From Papaver somniferum (taxonomy: Eukaryota; Streptophyta; Magnoliopsida; Ranunculales; Papaveraceae): a DNA stretch of 64,000 nucleotides. Below are positions 1-10,827 of this stretch, piece after piece. Made by a program: the position numbers and the translations under genes. The stretch spans positions 77,576,783 to 77,640,782 of the forward strand of contig NC_039359.1 of the NCBI RefSeq assembly GCF_003573695.1, given 5' to 3'. The notes under the pieces were generated by a model. That model worked only from the letters and a program-made list of their open reading frames with translations. It was not told the DNA's origin and searched no databases. The stretch's first letter is position 1; every line of letters begins with the position of its first letter.

Positions 1-879
1 CTTCCCTATAAGTGTGTTGGGTCGTACAATTCTAAAACATAGCACGCAGATGCTTGATTGATTCTTAAGTATGGTGATGCGACACTTCCAAGGAGGTTTA
101 GGGTTGGGACTCAATAAGTAAGAGACTGCAGTTATAGTGTCTGACCTTAGAGAAACTATGGTATGATTCTTAATGACTGCCAATTTGAAGCCAGCTTCCA
201 CTCCTTGAAGGTCATGTTGACTAAGGGTAAGTGGCTCTGAACTACCTACAACAACATCCAAAGGGACTCCATTTTCATCTCTTATAATAGAACCAAAACC
301 AGCATCACTGTCTGAGAGACAACCATCAGTGTATATGGACACTTCTCCATTAGCTGGATTCACCCAGGTGTATTCTACCTGAGAAGAAGTGATGAATGTT
401 GTGTCACAGTTCCAATTAGTGAAGAGGATTCTGCTCTCAGATATATCACGGATTAGGATAGAATGAGTATCCATTTTTAACTTCACCTCTTCAGTGATTC
501 TGTGGTAGATGGAATCATAAGTGTTGCTTCTCTGAGAGAAAATCTTCTTATTTATCTCACACCAAATATGATAGACGAAAGCATTGAAATAAAGCTTCAT
601 GAGAGTGCCTACATCCTTCTTGCCTTTAATATGTTTAATGTACCAGGTGATTATTTATTCCCAAGAAGAATATCTACAACCTCTTATACCCAAGCGCCTT
701 AGCAACCTGTTCCAGATGGTGGTAGAATATCTGCATTTTAAGGATAGATGGTAGTCATCTTCTATCATTTCATTACACAACAGACAGGCTGGGTTCACAT
801 CCAATCCCCATGAAAGAAGTTTATATCTGGTCTTCAACTTCCTTTGGAGTGTCATCCACATAATAAAGCAGTGTTTAGG
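1..879 (-). pseudogene. LINE ORF2 C-terminus: zf-RVT region and RNase H
   Basis: Reading 879 to 1, the protein has the plant LINE zinc-binding reverse transcriptase region. It shows CLLCNE followed by a D-Y-HLSLKC stretch, the usual CxxC...HxxxxC pattern, at about 850-720. An in-frame TAA at 655-657 breaks it. Reading resumes in the same frame through a linker into an RNase H-like domain with an I-Y-T-D-G motif near 325-340, followed by a GFGSIIRD block. This is the RVT_3-type RNase H commonly found at the end of plant L1 ORF2. The 3' UTR and poly(A) tail lie outside the window. The reading frame is interrupted at 880 by LTR A. Confidence 0.85.
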
Positions 880-3028
880 TGTTAGAGCACTGCTCGGTCG
901 AACTCGCAAGCGTTGTTATCTCAAGCTTGTTTGTCAAGTTTAGTTTCCAAAACTATAAGTCTTGATTTCTAGTCTATTTATAGCTAAGTCTCGGATTAGG
1001 ATAATAAGTGTAGCTGAGCTCAAGACTCCACGATGTTCATCATGCGAAGACGAAGAACTATTCAAGGAACTGGTGGAACTTCATCGACAAAAAGGTATAT
1101 GGAGACTTGAACTTATCTATCACTCAAAAGTCTATCTATTCTATCTTCTATCTTGAGAGAAAAGTCGTATTGCTATATAGACTTCGATGATACACATTTG
1201 CTATTTCGATCCGAGTTTATCTCGCTTATCTATTTCTCGAAATGTGTGTTGGTGAGCTTTCTCTTTGACCAAGTTCATCTTTACTCGTGACGAAAGTCAT
1301 GTTGATTATTTCAATAACTTGAAAATCATTTTGATGAAAAATAGTTTGTGAATAACAACTATATAACATCCTCTAAGAAAGTTTCAATGATTGAAATGAG
1401 AGTTTAGAACGTGTGACCATCTTTGGATATAAGCATAGTGTGTTTTCACATTTGTGTAAAAATCCAAAACCAGGAACCCAAAGTATGCGTACCCGTATGC
1501 GTACTGGCGGTTGTTGGAAATCTGGGACAGTATGCGTACCCGTATGCATACTGGCGGATAGTTCATGTCCATGAATTTCTATTGGAGTTTGGAAGTGAAA
1601 AAAAACTCAATCCGGTTACTTAAGTACGCGTACCCGTTTGCATACTTAAGTAGGTTACTTTGTAAAATAGGGTTGTTCATGAACTAAAACATATAATAAG
1701 GAATGCAATCTTTGCAAACCGTGGCTATAAATTTCATGAATCGATTTGATTTAATCAAAAACGATTTTGCTTTTATTGTGTCTTGTATACTTCTATGAGA
1801 TCTAAGAAAATGAACAACTCTCTAACTAGTTCATTTAAGTCATTTGAACTAGTTATGGTGAAGATGAATAAGGTTGATATGAAAGTGCTCATATGGCTAA
1901 CCATTGGTTAACTATTGTTGAACCAACTAGGTGTACACGTTTATGTACGGTTACTCAAACCTAAATGAAGTTATATTTAATTTGTGTATAACAAGCTAAG
2001 TTCGATCTAACGGTTGAAAGATATTAGCTTGAATCTAATCAGATTTTCATCTAAAGGTGAATATTAAAGGCTTTGTTACCAAGGTAACTTAGATTGCAAA
2101 CCCTGATTTAGAGACTATATAAAGGAGACTCTAGCAACTGGGAAACCAAATCCCCACAAAAAGTAGTCACAAACACCTTCGTCTCATCGTTTGTGATTCC
2201 ACAATATCTTGTTTCGCTAGTCGATTAAGATTATTGTGAGGTTATTGATACTTATAGGATATTCTTCGGGAATATAGTTTCGGTATATCAATTGGTTCTT
2301 GTTCACCTTGATTTATCAAAAGACGGAATAAAAATCGTAGGTATTTCTGTGGGAGACAAATTTTTCATTCCTATAGACTTTTCTGTGTGAGACAATTTTT
2401 TTATTAAAGTCTCCGACTTTGGGTCGTAGCAACTCTTAGTTGTGTGTGAGATCAACTAAGGGAATCAAGTGCATACTATCTCGTTGTGATCAGAGACGTA
2501 AGGAGCGCAACTGTACCTTGGATCAGTGTCAGATTGATTGGGGTTCAACTACAGTCCAGACCGAAGTTAGTTTGTAGTAGGCTAGTGTCTGTAGCGGCTT
2601 AATATAGTGTGTGTTCAATCTGGACTAAGTCTCATGGTTTTTCTGGATTTGCGGTTTCCCCGTTAACAAAACTTCTGGTGTCTGTGTTATTTCTTTTCCG
2701 CATTATATTTTGTTATATAATTGAAATATCACAGGTTGTGCGTTGAATCGATCAATTGGTAAATCCAACCTGTGGTTGTTGATTGAAATGGATTGACCTT
2801 GAACATTTGTCTTTGGTACCGTTCAACTGATTTCTCTTATATTCAATCAGTCTCGCAACTTTTTATTTGTTTGAGCGAGGATTGAATCGAGAAATATATA
2901 TTTAACTCTTTGATATGCTTTTTTTAAGATTGAATCTAACTGTATAATTGATTCTCTTGAAAGCATATTGGAGTTAGTCCATATGCTAAGGAAAATATTG
3001 GGTGTGGTTGTTAGACCCCCGCTTTTCA
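880..3028 (+). repeat. LTR A (left LTR of the array)
   Basis: Starts TGTTAGAGC and ends TTTTCA, the same ends as LTRs B-G. A TATA box (TATATAAA, 2116-2123) lies in the block conserved in all copies. Three CGCG-type palindromic motifs lie at about 1483-1510, 1530-1556 and 1622-1648. Compared with LTR D it lacks roughly 240 bp just after the TATA box (near 2157), where the transcript leader would be. This explains its shorter length. Small ORFs here are chance. Confidence 0.9.
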
Positions 3029-3046
3029 ATTGGTATCAGAGCAGGC
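3029..3046 (+). other. Primer binding site, first internal region
   Basis: ATTGGTATCAGAGCAGG directly follows LTR A. The core TGGTATCAGAGC is the usual plant initiator-methionine tRNA primer site of LTR retrotransposons. Confidence 0.85.
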
Positions 3047-3095
3047 AAACACTTTTAAAGACATCATAAGTATGTGTTTGTAGCGATATGACTCT

Positions 3096-4270
3096 ATGGA
3101 CGGCAGTAATATCTCTGATAAACGCGTCACCAAAAACAAAAGTTCTGTTTCGACAATGTCTATTAAAAAGAAAGATTCGTCAATCTCAAGTATAGACGAA
3201 CATAGTGTTCTGACGAAACAGATAGACACTGACATGTGTTATCCCGATCACCCTTCAAAAGAGTCTAACTCCGACGAATGTGTAGCAGCTGAAGAGAGTA
3301 AATTGATTATAAACCATGTTATAATCCAAGCTGATATATTTGATCGATTAAAAACAATGTCAATGTTCTTCTTGGTATAGTAAGAGACTGTGACTCTAAA
3401 GAAAAAGCTCTTTGGAAAGAAAATGCTGAAGTTCAGTCTTCACGTATCTTACTCGAGGCGAGCCTCAAAAAGGATTTTTTGGAAATTGAACATCGCATGA
3501 GTGAATTATCGATTCAAGGATGTTCCAAAAAGTCTACTATACCATCTACTTCTATCACAACTGAAAGAGTTTCAGTTCCAGAAGTAAAACCAGAATCCCT
3601 TCCTATTGGAAAAGATGTGCTTATAGCATCCTCTAATCAAGGATGTTCCACATCACATGGAAGGAAAAAATCTCCAAACGATGATGTTAAGCATGTACTA
3701 TCTAATCACCTTTGTGATCATAAAGTATGTCTCTTTTGTGATTCAAAAGGAGTTGTTAAGCAAAAGAGAAACTCTAGGTTGAATAAAAATTCCATTGTCC
3801 GACTTCACACACCTTAGATTTAATCCTCAAAGGTGTAACTGACATTCGTATGTCTAAAACAATTGGTTCCAGTACTCACCCTGTGTATTCTACTAGGAAA
3901 GTTAGTTCGAAGAGTTCCTCAAATGCTCAACATAACAGACGTCTTTAAAAAAATCGTCCAAGAAGAGATCCAGAATTCTCTTCTGTCAAAAAGGGAGATT
4001 ATGTTATTTTTGATGGGAACAAAGTATCAGAAGAAGGGAGCAAAAATGATAATTGAAGGTTATAAAGAAATCGTCAATAGGATGTCAACTTCCTCTAGTC
4101 AAAATTCTTCCGGTAATAACTCAAACTATGTCTCGTATTTTGATGACATTAAGTTTTATGATAATTTCTCACAACAAAAGGAATTCTTTCCTAGATTCGA
4201 AAGGAAAAAGAGACTCAACCGTAAACACATTTCATTTAATGATCTTAGGGCTCATACTTGTGCTAATTAA
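3096..4270 (+). pseudogene. ORF1 of unknown function, copy 1 (broken)
   Basis: Begins with ATG at 3096 (MDGSNISDKR) just after the primer site. Reading moves through three frames: residues to about 3380, then 3479-3810, then a C-terminal block ending in HTCAN-stop at 4268-4270. Copies at 8784-9962 and 17596-18435 are colinear, so the original product was about 390 aa. It is charged and Ser/Lys-rich, with a helical block (LVIIQADIFDRL), a CLFC dipeptide pair in the middle and a basic tail. It occupies the Gag position, but no CCHC knuckle or known Gag fold is recognised. At 3809 two bases missing relative to copy 3 cause the frameshift. Function unknown. Confidence 0.6.
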
Positions 4271-4760
4271 TCACAAGGATTGAAAACTTACTCATAAAAA
4301 TCCTGTTGAGTAAGATGTGTTAATAATCAGGTATACTGTTGGAAAAATTGCTTTATGTTTAGTTGAGCCATTTTCTTATCGTCGATAGCTAAACTATTGT
4401 CTGCAGACAACTTTGCTTAAGTATTGGTTGTGTCTGATGTTGTTTTTTGATTAAAGAAGTTTTCGTTGCAACTTTGTTGCCTGCTACTTTTGTTCTCTAA
4501 ATTGTTTCTCTATGAAGATATAAAATTTATTGAGCCAAAATTTTTGTGAAAATTTTCACGTAGCAAAAAATCTGTCATGTCGTAAAATACGACCTTTTGT
4601 GTTGTATTTTTTCTGGGTCAAGTTGTGTTCGTACGGGTACCTGTGTTACTGTCACAAATCAATTTTGGAAACCCTAAAGTTACCTTCCCTAAGAAACCAT
4701 TTAAATACCAAACCCTTGAGTCACGTACGCATACTTTAGGTTATTCTGATTTTTTCAAGA
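4271..4760 (+). other. Spacer between ORF1 and ORF2, copy 1
   Basis: No coding sequence is seen. The stretch is T-rich and conserved in the other two copies. It contains pyrimidine runs and a CACGTACGCATAC motif at about 4722-4734, related to the LTR CGCG motifs. It could hold a splice acceptor or promoter for ORF2, but nothing decisive is visible. Confidence 0.5.
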
Positions 4761-5180
4761 ATGTCTTCCTCTCCATCTTCACGCTCTAGTGGCTTTGCAA
4801 GAGGTTTTCCTAATAAAGGTATTGGTTTTGAGTCCAAAGGGAGGATGAAAACAATCCTAGTAGAAGATTATCATCCTAATGCCTCATGTTACTATGCATA
4901 TACACATCAGGATATTGAGAATGAGGATGTGGTTTCTGCTGAAGTGGTTCATGATTTTCTTAAATACTTTGAGGATGCTAAATTGCAACTCGTTGATACT
5001 TTGAAGAGTCTTGATGTGCTAATAACTGAGTTGAAAAAGGTTACTTCTGACCTTGGTCTCATAAAGACACATATTAAAGAACTTCTCAATGAGGATATCT
5101 TCTCTGAAGATGCAGTGGATGATGTCAATCACAAGCTCAAAGATCTCAAGGCTCATGAGGATTCCGAAACGTCTATTTAA
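4761..5180 (+). CDS. ORF2, 139-aa acidic coiled-coil protein, copy 1 (intact)
   Basis: Uninterrupted from ATG 4761 to TAA 5178-5180. The N-terminus is Ser/Gly-rich (MSSSPSSRSSGFARGF). A conserved middle block contains NASCYYAY and SAEVVHDFLKYFEDAK. The C-terminal half is rich in Leu/Lys/Glu heptads (about residues 70-125), suggesting a coiled coil, and ends EDSETSI. The copy at 10417-10827 keeps the same layout with many substitutions yet an open frame. The copy at 18927-19345 is broken. No known family is recognised. It could be an accessory or packaging protein of the element; that is inference. Confidence 0.6.
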   Translation: MSSSPSSRSSGFARGFPNKGIGFESKGRMKTILVEDYHPNASCYYAYTHQDIENEDVVSAEVVHDFLKYFEDAKLQLVDTLKSLDVLITELKKVTSDLGLIKTHIKELLNEDIFSEDAVDDVNHKLKDLKAHEDSETSI

Positions 5181-6344
5181 TTTTAGTTCGTGATCGGTTT
5201 TGGTGGTTTAGGAGTCTTTCTTTGTTTATTATCTTGTTGATTTACTTATTTTGTCTAGGAAACTTCTTATGAGAATTTATTCTTGTGTTTTAAGAAGGAT
5301 AACTAGGTTTTGGAATAGCCATTATTGTGAGTACACATAGCTATATCCAACGTTTTCATCTTGCAATGTTTTTAGATTTATTAATTTAAATTCTAAAGTT
5401 TATTTGGAAGATGATTTTGCAGTATTAATCTTTATGGTTTCATATATTGCAACTTGTTATGGGATATGTGTGTTTGCGACCGTGAACTATGATTGTCCCA
5501 TACGAGGTCAAAAGTTAAGTCTTTCATATGTAGATATGTAAGTATTGAATGAACTTTTGACAAAGAAAATATAAGCCTCTTATGTCTTTATGAAAATATT
5601 GATGGAATATCTGATGATCTTTTGTTTACAAAGATTAAGTCTATTATATATATGTCATTGTGCAAATGGTGATGAGAAATCCAATGAATCTTTGTTTATT
5701 CCGCAGTATTGATCTTCCCTGATCTATATTTCTTATGTAAATACTGTGCGGCTCCGTAAGTTCTCTTATGTGAGCATTTACGATTAAATTAATCACAGGT
5801 TCTCTTGTGGTTAATTTAATTGAGATTTTTGGATATAAATTCATATTTCATGTGATTTGTTAATGTCCAAAGAAATCCTTCTTTTATTTTGAACGTAAGG
5901 TCTCTCTTGTTGTTCTTTCGGGAATGACATTTTATGGGAGAGAGTTCTTAATTAAACTTGTGATTAATTACCAAATCTTTGTGGGGAGTGCGGATGTGGA
6001 ATATTATAGAGGTTATCTTTTATATTTATAAACTCCTTGAAGATTGCATTTAGTTTCGGCTATATGATTGCATCTAAAAAATTTGATATGTACTTTCTTT
6101 TGGTCATGAAGTGTCTCTATGGAAATTTCATGTGGATCCCACTAGTTTTCGTACGTTTTCCAATTTTATTTACAAAAAGGGGGAGAATTAATGTGTAGTT
6201 CATACTACAAATATATATGGTTTTCGGATCATTATGTAAGGAGGAGTGGTTTTCATGTGAGAAGAAGTATTGACTAAGGAGGAGTGATACATATCACCAT
6301 AGTATTATTGTGAAAGTTGTGATACAATTGAACTTTAATGTTGT
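5181..6344 (+). other. 3' noncoding region of first internal unit
   Basis: No ORF of note. It contains a conserved hairpin (5783-5820) and several G-rich polypurine-like runs (AAAAGGGGGAGAATTAA near 6174, and GGAGGAGTG repeats near 6240 and 6280). The same segments recur at 10828-12513, 19346-20777 and 58109-59476. Cut at 6344 by the nested element, whose target duplication is 6340-6344. The remaining part, including the true polypurine tract, is at 14888-15143. Confidence 0.75.
5783..5820 (+). repeat. Conserved 14-bp stem hairpin
   Basis: ATTAAATTAATCAC (5783-5796) pairs with GTGGTTAATTTAAT (5807-5820), one G-U pair, around a 10-nt loop. The same hairpin is at 19959-19996 and 11710-11746, with variants near 58691. 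Confidence 0.7.
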
Positions 6345-8716
6345 TGTTAGAGCATTGTTCGGTCGAACTCGCATGCGTTGCTATCTCAAGCATGTTTGTC
6401 AATGTTAGTGATCAAAACTACAAGTCTTGATTTCTAGTCTATTATAGCTAAGTCTCGGACTAGGATAGAAAGTGTAGTTGAGCTCAAGGACTTCATGGCG
6501 ATTCATCATACAAGTAGGATAACTACTCAAGGAACCTGTGGAACTTCTCGACAAAAAGGTATGTCAAGACTTGAACTTATCTGTCACTCAAAAGTCTATC
6601 TACTCTATCTCCTACTCTTTAAGACAAGAAGTCATATTCTATATATATAGACTTGGATTATACACATTTGGTATTTCTATCCGAGTATACCTCACCTATC
6701 TATATCTCGAAATATGTGTTGGTAAGCTTTTCACTTCGATCAAGTTTATCTTTACCACGTGACGAAAGTTATGATATGTTTCAATCATCTTGAAAATTGT
6801 TTTGACGAGAAAATGTGTAACAACTATATAACGTCCTCTAATAATGTTTCAATGATTGAAATTAGAGTTTAGATTACATAACCAATGGTGGACATAAGCA
6901 TTGTTGTGGAAACACATTTATGTATAAGTCTTATTCCTTAAACCAAAGTTTGCGAACTTTGTTGATCAAGAGAACCGGAAGAATGGCGTGAGCCAAGTCC
7001 ATGAACTCAGTCCGCGAACTGTCGAAGTTCTCAAACCCGACAATTTCTGCTGGAGTTGACAAACTACTTGCGTGAAGCCATGTACGCGAACCGACGAAGT
7101 TCTCATACTCGAGAATTACTGCTAGAGTTTGTAATCTCTGCCCGGTAACTTAGGTTCGCGAACCTAGGATGCGAACTTGAGAAGTTTATATATCTGAAGA
7201 TGATTTCTGAACTTAAACATAAAAAGACTAAGGAATGCAGTTTGCAAACCGTGGCTATAAAAGTTCATGAACTGATTCAAGTGAATCAAATCATCTTTGC
7301 TTCAATTATGTCTTGTGTAGTACATAATATTTCATTGCAATTTAACAACTCTCTAACTAGTTCATTTGAAGTTATTTGAACTAGTTATGGTGATGAAGAA
7401 CATGGTTGATATGAAATTCTCATGTGGCTAACCTTTTGGTTAACTATTGTTGAACCAACAAGTGCATACGTTTGGGTACGGTTAACAAACCTAGAAGCGT
7501 GCATTATCAAGTGTGTGTAACAAGCTAAGTTTTCGATCTAACGGTTGATAAATATTAGCTTGAATCTAACTCAGGTTTTCATCTAACGGTGAATATTGAA
7601 TGCTTTTTTACTAAGCTAACATTGATTGCAAACCCTGATTTGAAAGACTATATAAAGGAGACATCTAGTATTGTGCAAAACTAATCCCTACACCTTACGT
7701 GTGATACTAGTTTGCGTGCTAGAGTCGATTCTCCTTTAACCTTTGGTTTTCTTCTTTTAAAACCAGGTTAACGACTTAAAGACTTCATTGGGATTGTGAA
7801 GCCAGAGCGATACTACTTTTATCGTAGTTGTGGGATCTGATTTACATCTTCTATCGTACGAGTACAATCAGATTGATTGGCTTGAGATTGATATCTCTGA
7901 TAGGAAAGATATAAAAAGTAATCACAAATATCTTCATCTCATGGTTTGTGATTCCGCAACATCTTGTTTCGCTACCATACGATTAAGATTGTTGTGAGGT
8001 GATAGGATGTTCTTCGGGAATATAAGACCGGATTATCAATTACTTCCTGTTCACCTTGATTATTATCAAAAGAAGGAACAAAACCTTTAGGGTTTATCTG
8101 TGGGAGACATATTGATCCTTTGATAGACTTGTCTGTGTGAGACAGATTTTTTTATTGTCAAAGCCTGTGATTTTGGGTCGTAGCAACTCTTAGTTGTGGG
8201 TGATATCATCTAAGGGAATCAAGTGCGCAGTATCCTGCTGGGATCATAGGCGTAGGAGCATAACTGTACCTTGGATCAGTGGGAGATTGATCGGGGTTCA
8301 ACTACAGTCCAGTCCGAAGTTAGCTTGGAGTAGGCTAGTGTCTGTAGCGGCTTAATACAATGTGTGTTCAATCTGGACTAGGTCCCGGGATTTTTCTACA
8401 TTTGCGGTTTCCTCGTTAACAAAATTTCTGGTGTCAGTGTTATTTCAATTTCCGCATTATATTGTTTTATCTTTATAATTGAAATAGTACAGGTTGTGCG
8501 TTAGATCATCAATTAGAGTAATCCAAGTTATTTCGTGCATTTGATTAGAACTCGCAGTTCCTGCTTGAGTAAATCAGATTAAGAGAGAGATATAAACTCG
8601 TTGATGTACTTTTAATTGATTGAGTCTTGTTGATTCTCTTAAAAGTATATTAGAGTTTTTCCATACAGATTGCTAAGCGAAATATTGGGTGGTGTTGTTA
8701 GACTTCCGCTTTTTCA
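6345..8716 (+). repeat. LTR B
   Basis: TGTTAGAGC...TTTTTCA ends. TATA box at 7649-7656. Promoter-proximal GTTCGCGAACC-type palindromes lie at about 7153-7175. Compared with LTR C it lacks a block of about 60-70 bp near 8523 (C 14630-14690). Confidence 0.9.
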
Positions 8717-8733
8717 ATTGGTATCAGATAAGG
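8717..8733 (+). other. Primer binding site of nested element
   Basis: ATTGGTATCAGATAAGG follows LTR B. It is the iMet-type site with drift at its 3' part. Confidence 0.75.
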
Positions 8734-8783
8734 CAAACACGTTTAAGACCTTACAAGTCTGTGTTTGTAGCGATCTGACTCTA

Positions 8784-9962
8784 TGGACAAGAGTACTATC
8801 TCTGATAAACGCGTCGCTAGAAATAAAAATTCTATCTCGTCAAATTCTATTAAAGAGAAAGTTTCTTCAATCTCAATATAGAAAAACCTTGTGTTCTGAT
8901 GAGACAGACTAACATCGACATGTGTGATCCAGATTATCTTTCAAAAGAGAGCTTCTCTGGCAATGAAAGAGATTCAGCTGAAGAGAGTGAATTGATTCTA
9001 AATCTTGTTAGAATTCAAGCTGATAGATTTAATCGGTTGAAGCACCATGTCAATACTCTTCTTGGCGTAATAAGTGATTACAAATCCAAAGGTAATGGTG
9101 AAGATCAGTCTTCGTGCAGGACTCTTGAGTTTAGCCTCAAAAAGGATGCCCTGGAAATTGAACATCTCTTGGGTAAGCTCTTTATTCAAGGATGCACAAA
9201 GCAATCCAATATTCCAAGTACTTCTGACACAACTAAAGATGGTTCATGCTCAGAAGTAAAGACGGAAGCCCCTTCTAGTAAAACGGATGTGCCTGAAATC
9301 ACCATCACTCAAGGGTGTTGCACATCAAATGGAGGGAAGAAATCTTATAACGATGATATTAAGACTGTACTATCTAATCATTATGATTATCAGAAAGTAT
9401 GTCTTGTCTGCGAGACAAAGAGTTCTGTTAAACGAAAGGGAACCTCTATGTTGAAGAAAAACTCCTTGTTTCAACTTCAATACACCTTAGATTTAATCTT
9501 TAAAGGTGTTACTGACATTCGTATGACTAAACCAATTGGTTTTCGTACCTACCCTGTGTATGTTACCAGGAAAGTCAGTTCAATGAGTTCCTCGAACACT
9601 CAAGAACAAAACAGACGTCTTAATAAACATCGTCTAAAGGAATATCGTTTCATGGTCTTTGGAAATAACGCTGCCCCTGATGAGAAAGGAAGTTCAGAAG
9701 AAAGAAGAAAAATTGATGAAATGAGAAATAATCTGAAAGAAATAATTAAATGGTAAAAGAATTCGTCAACAGGTTGTCTTCCTCCTCAAACCAAAATTCT
9801 TCTGGTAAGAACTCAAACTATGTCTCGTAGTTTGATGACAATAAGTTTTATGATAAATTCTCACATAAAAAGGGATCCCTCTCTAGATTAAGGAGGAAAA
9901 AGAGACTTGACCATAAACACAAATCTCTTGATGAGCTCGTGACTCATACTTGTGCTAATTAA
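8784..9962 (+). pseudogene. ORF1 of unknown function, copy 2 (nearly intact)
   Basis: Best-preserved copy. ATG at 8784 (MDKSTISDKR), a frameshift/stop near 8880, then a 285-codon open stretch 8899-9756, a TAA at 9754-9756, and a further conserved tail to 9962 (ending HTCAN-stop) with one more internal TAG. Visible parts: an acidic N-terminus, a helical block ILNLVRIQADRFNRL, a Lys/Glu segment that could form a coiled coil (DALEIEHLLGKL), repeated QGC motifs, a CLVC pair, and a conserved block TLDLIFKGVTDIRM. It has no CCHC knuckle and no catalytic motif. Its position after the primer site suggests a Gag analogue, which is inference. No known family recognised. Confidence 0.6.
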
Positions 9963-10416
9963 TCATAAGGTTTGAAGAGCTTACTCATAAAAACCCTGTT
10001 GAGTAAGATGTGTTAATAATCAGGTATACTTTTGGCATCTGCGTCTGTTGAGTTGAGCTATCTTCTTATCGTCCATAACTAAACTTTTTTCTGTGCTAAA
10101 AGTATTGTTATGTCTAAATTTGCTTCTCATTTTCTTTAGGAAATCCTCATTTGAGTCTTGTTTCTTGCTACAACTATGCTCAAAATTTCTTTCCCAAGTT
10201 ATGGAATTTTATGAGTCTTTTGTTGTTGCAAAAGTCCCTTTTGGGCTTTATTTTTTTTTTGGGTCATGTTGTACTCGAACAGATCCCGTGTTCTGGGAAG
10301 AGTCAACTGTTTAAGAAAACCCTAGAATCCCCTCCCTAAAAGACCCTTAAATATCAACCTATTGGGTTACGAAATTCACGTACGCATACTCTAGGTTGGC
10401 TTCTGGGTTGTCAAGA
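9963..10416 (+). other. Spacer between ORF1 and ORF2, copy 2
   Basis: No gene. T-rich, matching 4271-4760. Short ORFs at 10093-10339 come from poly-T tracts. A CACGTACGCATAC motif precedes ORF2, as in copy 1. Confidence 0.5.
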
Positions 10417-10827
10417 ATGTCTTCTTCTTCATCTTGCTATGGTGGTTTTGCAGGAGGATTCCTTGAAAAAGGTTGTGATGTCGAGTCCAAGAAGAAAAGA
10501 ATCCTTGTAGATGAAGATAATCCTAATGCTTCATGTTATTTTTCCTATGATCATGAGGATGCTGAAAAGGATGATATGATCTCTGCTGAAGTTGTTCATG
10601 ACTTTCTTAAGTACTTTGGGGAAGCAAAACAAGAGATCATTGTTACTCTGAAAAATCTTGATGCATTAAAAACTGAGTTGGAAAAGGTTACTGCTGACCT
10701 TGGTCTCATAAAGTCGTACATCAATGATCTTCGCAAAGAGAATCACCTATCTGATGTTGCAATGAATTCTGTTGATCACAAGCTAAAAGATCTTTTGTCT
10801 CGTGAGGATTCTGAACCGTCCATATAA
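10417..10827 (+). CDS. ORF2, 136-aa acidic coiled-coil protein, copy 2 (intact)
   Basis: Open from ATG 10417 (MSSSSSCYGG) to TAA 10825-10827. A longer in-frame extension exists only from a TTG upstream, so the ATG matching copy 1 is chosen. It shares with 4761-5180 the blocks NASCY, SAEVVHDFLKYF, LGLIKS and the HKLKDL-EDSE ending. Differences are mostly substitutions with no net frame change. The C-terminal half is heptad-rich and probably coiled coil. An open frame in two diverged copies suggests past selection on the protein. Function unknown. Confidence 0.6.
   Translation: MSSSSSCYGGFAGGFLEKGCDVESKKKRILVDEDNPNASCYFSYDHEDAEKDDMISAEVVHDFLKYFGEAKQEIIVTLKNLDALKTELEKVTADLGLIKSYINDLRKENHLSDVAMNSVDHKLKDLLSREDSEPSI

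Noticed and set aside
1384..1623. ORFs on both strands across the LTR CGCG repeats (also at 15648-15836 and 21266-21538)
   Set aside because: They arise from the palindromic repeat, lie in LTR promoters, and change frame between copies.
10093..10339. Phe/Leu-rich ORFs
   Set aside because: Product of poly-T spacer sequence; not kept in the other copies.
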